DNA from: an uncultured Acetobacter sp.
GTDB lineage: Bacteria; Pseudomonadota; Alphaproteobacteria; Acetobacterales; Acetobacteraceae
Length of the DNA: 10,166 nucleotides
Reading direction: 5' to 3'
NCBI GenBank assembly: GCA_937900755.1
Contig: CALCDN010000160.1
Coordinates: 1-10,166, forward strand
The position numbers were made by a program, and so were the translations under genes. Positions 1-4,968 of the stretch are shown piece by piece. Numbering within the stretch: position 1 is the first letter of the stretch; every line of letters begins with the position of its first letter. Under the pieces are notes generated by a model that was not told the DNA's origin, did no database searches, and saw nothing but the letters and a program-made list of their open reading frames with translations.

Positions 1-2
1 AC

Positions 3-191
3 CCGGCACCCCCGGCGGCGGAAAGCGACCCCAGATTGCGGCACGACATACGCGGCATTATCTCACCCGCCATGCTCGCGGCCGAACAACTCTCGCTCAG
101 CCAGGACCCCGCCATTGAAAAAGCCGCCACCACCATCAATGACTCACTGGACCGGCTGGCGGCCCGCCTTAAACAGCGCCGCACTGACTAG
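3..191 (+). CDS. C-terminal part of a DHp (histidine phosphoacceptor)-like protein, 5' end outside window
   Basis: An open frame enters from the left edge and stops at a TAG (189-191), giving 62 visible residues. A short Pro/Ala-rich stretch (PAPPAAESDP) is followed by a helical segment with the H-box-like motif RHDIRG (His codon at 42-44). A second amphipathic helix (about DPAIEKAATTINDSLDRLAARLK) and a basic tail complete it. A His followed by an acidic residue, then a hydrophobic residue, Arg and Gly, with a paired second helix, is the layout of the dimerisation/phosphoacceptor domain of sensor kinases. The protein ends directly after this hairpin, so no HATPase domain follows, at least on the C-terminal side. 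It converges on the glyoxalase gene with only 20 bp between the stops. It could be a stand-alone phosphotransfer or dimerisation protein, or merely a resembling helical hairpin. The coding call is fairly safe; the function is inference. Confidence 0.6.
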   Translation, partial: PAPPAAESDPRLRHDIRGIISPAMLAAEQLSLSQDPAIEKAATTINDSLDRLAARLKQRRTD

Positions 192-211
192 CCATGCGTC
201 AAAGCCGGAGT

Positions 212-601
212 TCAGGGCTGTTCTATCAGTTCAACCCTGTAGCCGTCCGGGTCTTCCACAAATGCGATAACGCGGGTTCCGAACTGGACTGGCCCCGCCT
301 CCCGCACGACCTTGCCCCCGCCTGCGCGAATATGCTCCACAGTTGCAGCCACATCGGGTACGCCCACGGCAAAATGCCCAAAGCCTGAGCCTACGTCATA
401 TCCATCGTCCTGCCCCCAGTTATAGGTCAGTTCAATTTCCGCCTGTCCGGCTGCGTTCTCTGCAAACCCAATAAAAACAAGTGTATATTTGCCTTCGGGC
501 ACGTCCCTGCGCCGCAATTCGCGCATGCCGAGCGTGCTGTAAAACGCCAGGCTGCACTCAATATTGCGCACACGAACCATGGTGTGTAAAAAACTGGGCA
601 C
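212..601 (-). CDS. gloA: Glyoxalase I (lactoylglutathione lyase), short Ni-type
   Basis: 129 residues; converts the hemithioacetal of methylglyoxal and glutathione to S-lactoylglutathione in the cytosol. The sequence follows the E. coli GloA pattern closely: LHTMVRV at the N-terminus, IELTYNWG in the middle, GFGHFAVGV, then REAGPV and FVEDPDGYRVELIE at the end. The four expected metal ligands are present as H6, E57, H76 and E124. The protein lacks the insertions of the longer Zn-type enzymes, so a Ni/Co-type enzyme is the likely assignment. The loop FYSTLGM appears one residue shorter than the usual FYxxxLGM. The start is GTG (599-601), chosen because AAGGGAG lies 8 nt upstream and the protein then begins two residues before the conserved hydrophobic-LHTM segment. 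It lies 42 nt after the lpxI stop in the same direction, so it is probably the last gene of the operon. Confidence 0.93.
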   Translation of the reverse strand: MPSFLHTMVRVRNIECSLAFYSTLGMRELRRRDVPEGKYTLVFIGFAENAAGQAEIELTYNWGQDDGYDVGSGFGHFAVGVPDVAATVEHIRAGGGKVVREAGPVQFGTRVIAFVEDPDGYRVELIEQP

Positions 602-609
602 GGCATATT

Positions 610-616
610 CTCCCTT
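610..616 (-). promoter_or_regulatory. Ribosome binding site of the glyoxalase gene
   Basis: On the minus strand AAGGGAG stands 8 nt before the GTG at 601. This supports the non-ATG start. An ATG closer to the site (604-606) is out of frame. Confidence 0.7.
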
Positions 617-643
617 AACACTTAAGGCCTTACAGCCTGATTT

Positions 644-1495
644 CTACTGCGTGGATGGCGCGTATGTTCCAGGGTCTATGGCGATCAGGAACAAGCCCAA
701 CCGCTCCGCCTCCCGCTCGCAGGCCTGCCTGTCCGTCAGCAGGGTATTCCCCGCCTCAAACGCAACCCCGCGCAACCCCGCCGCGTGGGCGTTATGCAGC
801 GTAAGCGGGCCTATGGTGGGCATGTCCGCTCTTTTCTCCTGCCCCGGCTTGAGCAGCTTGACCAGAACCCCACCCTCGCCCGGCTGGCGGCATGCACCCG
901 CGCGCGCCAGCATGGCGTCCGTGCCCTCCATGGCCTCCACGGCCAGCACAACACCATTCTGCACCACACAGCCCTGCCCTATGTCCAGCCTGCCCAGAGC
1001 CTGAACAACGGACACGCCATGCCGGATATCCGCCAGAGCCTGCGCATCCGGCGCAAACCGGCCCAGAACCCCCGGCTGGGCAATGGAATGGGAAAGAAAC
1101 TCGTGCGCACCTCGCACACAAAACCCCTCCTCGCCCAGAATCCGTACAAGGGCGGCCAGCAACCCGTCATCCCCCGCAAACAGGGCTTTGCCAAGGCGGG
1201 CCAGAATACGCGCCCCCTCGGCATCGGGGCATAGACTACGCAAGGAAGGACGGCGGACAGGCCCGATCAGCACCAGTTGCGAGCAGGCATGGTCGCGCAG
1301 GAGGCCTAATATGCGCCCGGCCGCGCCAAGGCGCACATATGCATGCGGCCATGGGGCCAGAACATCAGGCTCGGCAAAACCTTCAAACCCGATGATAAAA
1401 ACAGAAAACCCCGCCGCACGGGCAGCTTCCGCCACTCTGGCTGGCAGGGGGCCACCCCCCGCCAGAATACCAACTGCTGTTGGCGCGGCACTCAC
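644..1495 (-). CDS. lpxI: UDP-2,3-diacylglucosamine pyrophosphatase LpxI (DUF1009)
   Basis: 283 residues. LpxI hydrolyses UDP-2,3-diacylglucosamine to lipid X and UMP, the fourth step of the lipid A pathway, and replaces LpxH in many alphaproteobacteria. The N-terminal glycine loop (GILAGGGPLP, residues 9-18), the LVLIGPVRRPSL segment (75-85) and the C-terminal signature KRADMPTIGP (221-230) are typical of the family. D224 in that signature aligns with the aspartate reported as essential in Caulobacter LpxI (D225). Length is normal for the family. The start is GTG (1493-1495) and overlaps the lpxA stop as GTGA, so translation is probably coupled to lpxA. A directly repeated 10-bp unit (761-780) lies inside the coding sequence without disturbing the frame. 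Cytosolic or peripheral at the inner membrane. Confidence 0.95.
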   Translation of the reverse strand: MSAAPTAVGILAGGGPLPARVAEAARAAGFSVFIIGFEGFAEPDVLAPWPHAYVRLGAAGRILGLLRDHACSQLVLIGPVRRPSLRSLCPDAEGARILARLGKALFAGDDGLLAALVRILGEEGFCVRGAHEFLSHSIAQPGVLGRFAPDAQALADIRHGVSVVQALGRLDIGQGCVVQNGVVLAVEAMEGTDAMLARAGACRQPGEGGVLVKLLKPGQEKRADMPTIGPLTLHNAHAAGLRGVAFEAGNTLLTDRQACEREAERLGLFLIAIDPGTYAPSTQ

Positions 1496-2352
1496 GCGCC
1501 TTCGGTTTCGGCCTGGTCAGCAGCACCGCCGCGTGCGGGGCGCACCAGACCCCGATGGCTGGGGGCGTCAATAAAGCTCAGGATTTCCCCGATACGGCCA
1601 TCCCCGGCAAATTCCTGGCGCACCTGCTCAAGACGGGTCTGAAAAGACACATCGCCACAGACCTTGGGGTACAGGGTAAAAAAGGCTTTGCGCATCCGGT
1701 GAATTTCGGCGGACTGCACGCCATTGCGCCGCAACCATATCCAATGCAGGCCAATCAGCCTGGCCCGGTTACCCAGCACACTCCCATAGGGAATGATATC
1801 GGCCTCCACCCCGGCCACGCCACCTACTAAAGCGGCGTGGCCAATCCTGACAAACTGATGGATGGCGGCCGAACCCATGATCCGCGCATCGTTCCCGATT
1901 GTCACATGGCCACCCATGACCACGTTGTTGACAATGATCACGCGGTCACCCAGCACACAATCATGCGCAACATGGGCATTGGCCATGATGAGCACATCCT
2001 GACCAACCCGCGTTATGCCAGAGCCCGTGGCGGTTCCCCTGTGAATGGTGACATGCTCACGCACGACCGTGCGCGCGCCCACCTCGCACCGTGTTGGCTC
2101 GCCTTTGTATTTCAGGTCCTGCGGCGCCATACCCACAGTACAGAACGGAAAATAGCGTGAATACGCACCCAGGTGCGTATGCCCGTCCACGACAACGTGA
2201 GAGATCAACTCAACCCCGTCATCCAGAACCGCATTGGGCCCAACAGTGCACCACGGACCAATGACCACGCCCTGGCCCAGCACAGCCCCCGGGGCTACCA
2301 ATGCCGTTGGGTGAATACGTGTCTGCCTGGCTTCCTCTACTGCGTGCACCAC
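1492..2352 (-). CDS. lpxA: UDP-N-acetylglucosamine O-acyltransferase LpxA
   Basis: 286 residues. LpxA transfers a 3-hydroxyacyl chain from ACP to the 3-OH of UDP-GlcNAc, the first step of lipid A synthesis, as a cytosolic homotrimer. Residues 13-190 form the hexapeptide-repeat left-handed beta-helix and the remainder a helical C-terminal domain. NAHVAHDC (125-132) carries the two active-site histidines, H127 and H130 (E. coli H122/H125). PQDLKYKGEPT supplies K81, matching E. coli K76. Glycine 178 sits where E. coli has G173, the acyl-length ruler, suggesting a C14-type hydroxyacyl preference. Residues 203-206 (HWIW) are unusual where E. coli has NIEG in the UDP site. The protein starts at tandem GTG codons (2350-2352, 2347-2349), the first 6 nt after AAGGA. 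It is separated from fabZ by 128 bp and overlaps lpxI by 4 bp. Confidence 0.96.
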   Translation of the reverse strand: MVHAVEEARQTRIHPTALVAPGAVLGQGVVIGPWCTVGPNAVLDDGVELISHVVVDGHTHLGAYSRYFPFCTVGMAPQDLKYKGEPTRCEVGARTVVREHVTIHRGTATGSGITRVGQDVLIMANAHVAHDCVLGDRVIIVNNVVMGGHVTIGNDARIMGSAAIHQFVRIGHAALVGGVAGVEADIIPYGSVLGNRARLIGLHWIWLRRNGVQSAEIHRMRKAFFTLYPKVCGDVSFQTRLEQVRQEFAGDGRIGEILSFIDAPSHRGLVRPARGGAADQAETEGA

Positions 2353-2358
2353 TTCAGT

Positions 2359-2363
2359 TCCTT
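2359..2363 (-). promoter_or_regulatory. Ribosome binding site of lpxA
   Basis: AAGGA on the minus strand lies 6 nt from the first of two adjacent GTG codons and 9 nt from the second. Either spacing is workable, so the true start is uncertain by one codon. Confidence 0.65.
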
Positions 2364-2391
2364 ATATTCCGCCTGCCCGGCAACACACAGC

Positions 2392-2449
2392 TATAGGCTT
2401 CCGCTTCAGCGACACATGCGTGCACAAGCAAACAGAATTGAAGCCTATA
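2392..2449 (-). repeat. 10-bp perfect inverted repeat in the fabZ-lpxA gap
   Basis: TATAGGCTTC at 2392-2401 is the exact reverse complement of GAAGCCTATA at 2440-2449, with 38 bp between. Transcribed toward lpxA it would put a 10-bp stem in the lpxA leader, about 40 nt ahead of the start codon. There is no U-run after the stem, so it is not a factor-independent terminator. Possible roles are mRNA processing or stability, an attenuator, a protein-binding site, or a small dispersed repeat; the sequence does not decide. Confidence 0.55.
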
Positions 2450-2460
2450 TTGACCCAACC

Positions 2461-2475
2461 AGCACACCAAGTGCT
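2461..2475 (-). repeat. Small hairpin just downstream of fabZ
   Basis: On the minus strand AGCAC and GTGCT flank a 5-nt loop TTGGT, starting 5 nt after the fabZ stop codon. The following sequence is G-rich rather than T-rich, so termination is unlikely. It may mark a 3' processing or stability boundary between fabZ and lpxA messages. Weak evidence on its own. Confidence 0.3.
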
Positions 2476-2480
2476 CATAA

Positions 2481-3005
2481 TCAGCCCATGATCATGGCGC
2501 TAAAGGTTGCTTCCGCCACCACAACGCCGTCAACACGGGCCTCGCCACGGAACTTCCACACATTTGAGCGATGCCGTTCCTTGACAACATGAATACGCAA
2601 CTGGTCACCCGGTTCCACCGGACGGCGGAATTTTGCGCCTTCGATCGTCATGAAATAGACAAGCTTGCCCTCGAACGCCTCACCCAATGACAGGACAACC
2701 AGTGTTGCCGCAGTCTGGGCCATGGCTTCGACAATCAGCACGCCGGGCATAACAGGCCGCCCCGGGAAATGCCCCGGAAAAAACGGTTCATTCACCGAGA
2801 CGTTCTTGATACCTGTCGCCTCTTCCCCCAGGACAATATTTTCCATCCTGTCGATCAGGAGGAAAGGATACCTGTGAGGAATCGCCTGCATGATACGGTT
2901 GACATCAATACTTGCGATTGTCTGGCCGTCCTGCCGGGATTCTTGTTGTGTCTCCACGTCCCCTAAACCACCCTCTGTACCGGACCATATCCGGGATAAG
3001 TTCAT
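2481..3005 (-). CDS. fabZ: 3-hydroxyacyl-[acyl-carrier-protein] dehydratase FabZ
   Basis: 174 residues, hot-dog fold. FabZ dehydrates 3-hydroxyacyl-ACP to trans-2-enoyl-ACP in fatty acid elongation and competes with LpxA and LpxD for 3-hydroxyacyl-ACP, hence its usual place among lpx genes. The signature runs PHRYPFLLIDR (43-53), then NEPFFPGHFPGRPVMPGVL and VEAMAQ. H79 and E93 are the expected catalytic pair. The N-terminus is about 25 residues longer than E. coli FabZ before PHRYPFLL, and that extension is polar and not conserved in appearance. The ATG (3003-3005) overlaps the lpxD stop as ATGA, which favours this start. A GTG at residue 17 is an alternative that would give a more usual length. 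Translation is probably coupled to lpxD because there is no well-spaced Shine-Dalgarno. Confidence 0.95.
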   Translation of the reverse strand: MNLSRIWSGTEGGLGDVETQQESRQDGQTIASIDVNRIMQAIPHRYPFLLIDRMENIVLGEEATGIKNVSVNEPFFPGHFPGRPVMPGVLIVEAMAQTAATLVVLSLGEAFEGKLVYFMTIEGAKFRRPVEPGDQLRIHVVKERHRSNVWKFRGEARVDGVVVAEATFSAMIMG

Positions 3006-4087
3006 ACCTTGTCTGAATCGCCCTTGGCCGACCCAGACGCTTTTTTCGCCAACTTGCGCAGCACCGCCACGTTACGGAAAAACTCCCGGAACGGCATGGC
3101 TGGGCTGCCTATGACATCTGCTCCACGCTCAACATCGGACATAACGCCACACTGCGCACCAATCCGCGCCTTGGCGCCGATGCGGATATGGCCGATAAGC
3201 CCGGCCTGAGCGGCAACCGTCACATAGTCTTCCAGCACTGTTGAACCGGAAATACCAGCCTGCGACACCACAATACAGCAACGCCCCAGTTGGGCGTTAT
3301 GCCCGATCTGGACCAGATTATCGAGCCGCGAACCCGCGCCAATAAGCGTGTCATTAACCGAGCCACGGTCAATGGTGCTGTTGGCGCCAATTTCCACGTC
3401 ATGTTCGATAATCACACGACCAAGCTGGGGCACTGTCTCGAACCCTTCAGGCCCGATAGCAAACCCGAACCCGTCCTGCCCAATGCGCGCACCGGGCAGA
3501 ATGGTCACACGGTCGCCCACCAGAGCGTGGGAGAGCGTGACCATGGCGCCAATGCGGCACTCCGCACCAAGGCGCACACCATCACCCAGCACCGAGTGGG
3601 AGCCGACAATACTGCCCGCACCCACTTCCGCAGCAGCGCCAATAACCACAAACGGCCCCACTTCCGCCGTGGGGTCCACCACCGCGGACGGGTCCACCAC
3701 CGCGGAGGGATGGATACCAGCCTTGCTGAGCGACCGTGGATGAAACAGCCGGGCAATACGTGACCACGCCAGATAGGGCGTGGCGGTTACGAGTGCCGCG
3801 CAATGCGCTGGCACTTTTTCCGCAAAGGCGGGTGCCACAATAACCAGCCCCGCCTCGGTATGTTCCAAAAGATGGGCATACCGGCGGTTATCCAGAAAAC
3901 TGACATCGCGCGCACGGGCCACCTGCAAAGGTGCAATGCCCGCATAACCCTCCTGCGGAAAGCCCCCCTGCCGTGGGGGGCGCAGATCAGCACCGGCCGC
4001 CTGTGCCAGTGCCGCTGCATCGAATGGTCCGACACGCGCAAAAAAACGCGGATCAGCCGGGCCGGAGGAAGCCCTGCAATCCACCAT
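3002..4087 (-). CDS. lpxD: UDP-3-O-acylglucosamine N-acyltransferase LpxD
   Basis: 361 residues. LpxD adds the N-linked 3-hydroxyacyl chain to UDP-3-O-acyl-glucosamine, the third lipid A step, in the cytosol as a trimer. The N-terminal uridine-binding domain (about 20-118) includes VSFLDNRRY. Residues about 124-315 are hexapeptide repeats of a left-handed beta-helix, with the GQDGFGFA segment near 203-210. The catalytic histidine is H263 in LVQIGHNAQLG (E. coli H239). A C-terminal helix (about 333-350) with a basic, flexible tail follows. Two adjacent hexads (around residues 127-139) are encoded by a nearly perfect 18-bp tandem repeat. The ATG (4085-4087) lies 2 nt after the skp stop, and the 3' end overlaps fabZ by 4 bp. 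Confidence 0.97.
   Translation of the reverse strand: MVDCRASSGPADPRFFARVGPFDAAALAQAAGADLRPPRQGGFPQEGYAGIAPLQVARARDVSFLDNRRYAHLLEHTEAGLVIVAPAFAEKVPAHCAALVTATPYLAWSRIARLFHPRSLSKAGIHPSAVVDPSAVVDPTAEVGPFVVIGAAAEVGAGSIVGSHSVLGDGVRLGAECRIGAMVTLSHALVGDRVTILPGARIGQDGFGFAIGPEGFETVPQLGRVIIEHDVEIGANSTIDRGSVNDTLIGAGSRLDNLVQIGHNAQLGRCCIVVSQAGISGSTVLEDYVTVAAQAGLIGHIRIGAKARIGAQCGVMSDVERGADVIGSPAMPFREFFRNVAVLRKLAKKASGSAKGDSDKV
3672..3707 (-). repeat. 18-bp tandem duplication encoding a hexapeptide in lpxD
   Basis: Units 3672-3689 and 3690-3707 are identical at 17 of 18 positions and encode successive PSAVVD-type hexads of the LpxD beta-helix. One unit equals one hexapeptide, so gain or loss of a copy keeps the reading frame. 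The total number of hexads looks like that of E. coli LpxD, so this may be sequence homogenisation rather than a net insertion. Confidence 0.75.
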
Positions 4088-4089
4088 TC

Positions 4090-4959
4090 TTATTTTTTCC
4101 CGGCAGGAGCCGGAGCGGCGGCAGGAGCAGGCCCGGAGCCAACCACCTGCGGATCGCCATCAGCAGTTGTTGGCATTTTGCCGGATTTTGCCAGTTCTTC
4201 CGGGTCCACGTTTGCATCGGGGATAAAGACGCTGGGCAGGATCTTGTTCAGGTCCGCGGCCACTTCGTTGGTAATGTCCTGGCCATCCACATGCAGGGCG
4301 ACCTGCTCGCTGTGCAGCACAAGATTCATGCCATGAGCCGAAGACACTTTCTGGATGACCTGCACCAGTTCGCGTTCAATCTGCCCAAGGGAAACCTGAG
4401 CTGCTTCCTGAATGATGCGGTTACGGTTCCGAAAATCCCGCTGCGCCTTCATGACCTTGGCCTGCAGGCTGCGTTCACGGGTCTGGATCTGGTCTGATGT
4501 CAGGGATTTGGCCTGGGCCTGCAACGTCTGCTGCTCGTCACGCCAGCCAGCCTGCTCACGCTGCAAATCCTGCGCCAGTGCATCGCGGCGGCCACCGAGT
4601 ACCCGCTCCACCTGCATGGCAGCAGACGTCTGGCGCATGACACCAGATACACTGATCACACCGATAATGGTGGTGGGAGGGGGTGCTTCCTTGGCAATTT
4701 CAGGCGCCGTGGGAATGGGGGGCAACGGCAGAACCGGCGGAGCCTGATCAGCCGCTTCCTGGCTGTCAGCCGCAGGGGCGGGAAGAGCAACCGGAGCAGG
4801 AGCCGCGTTATGCCCCGCAGGATGCGGAGCTTGTGCCGCGGGCTGGCTTTTGGGAACAAACCAGCCACTCCCGCCTTCCGCCTGGGCGGCAGGGATAAGA
4901 GCTACGGAAAAAGAAAGACAAACAGCCCCCAGAAGGGCGGCTTTGGAACTGAAACGCAT
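4090..4959 (-). CDS. skp: OmpH/Skp-family periplasmic chaperone with Pro/Ala-rich extensions
   Basis: 289 residues from the ATG at 4959. Skp-type trimers hold unfolded outer-membrane proteins in the periplasm before BAM inserts them. Residues 1-27 form a signal peptide (basic start, hydrophobic core, ending AQA). Residues 28 to about 95 are a Pro/Ala-rich low-complexity linker. The OmpH core starts near 97 (IIGVISVSGVM) and continues as a charged helical region (about 130-205) rich in Gln, Arg and Glu. It closes with SSAHGMNLVLHSEQV and DITNEVAADLNK, both typical of the family. The last 14 residues are again Ala/Pro-rich with a KK end. E. coli Skp is far shorter (161 aa). The second ATG of an ATGATG pair was chosen because GAGG lies 5 nt upstream of it but only 2 nt from the first (4962). 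The frame extends to 5046 inside bamA, but that leader hides the signal peptide. It follows bamA directly. Confidence 0.9.
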   Translation of the reverse strand: MRFSSKAALLGAVCLSFSVALIPAAQAEGGSGWFVPKSQPAAQAPHPAGHNAAPAPVALPAPAADSQEAADQAPPVLPLPPIPTAPEIAKEAPPPTTIIGVISVSGVMRQTSAAMQVERVLGGRRDALAQDLQREQAGWRDEQQTLQAQAKSLTSDQIQTRERSLQAKVMKAQRDFRNRNRIIQEAAQVSLGQIERELVQVIQKVSSAHGMNLVLHSEQVALHVDGQDITNEVAADLNKILPSVFIPDANVDPEELAKSGKMPTTADGDPQVVGSGPAPAAAPAPAGKK

Positions 4960-4964
4960 CATTA

Positions 4965-4968
4965 CCTC
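4965..4968 (-). promoter_or_regulatory. Ribosome binding site of skp, overlapping the bamA stop
   Basis: The minus strand reads TGAGGTAATGATG. The bamA stop TGA (4967-4969) shares its last bases with the GAGG site, and two ATGs follow. The 5-nt spacing to the second ATG (4957-4959) decides the start. The overlap suggests that ribosomes ending on bamA can reinitiate on skp. Confidence 0.65.

Noticed and set aside
625..638. AGGC/GCCT hairpin in the lpxI-gloA gap as a terminator
   Set aside because: Four base pairs, no T-run, and too close to the gloA ribosome site; likely chance.
2392..2480. TATAGG and TATAGC boxes as sigma70 -10 elements for an lpxA promoter
   Set aside because: They are the arms of the inverted repeat, and no good -35 element lies at 16-18 nt spacing.
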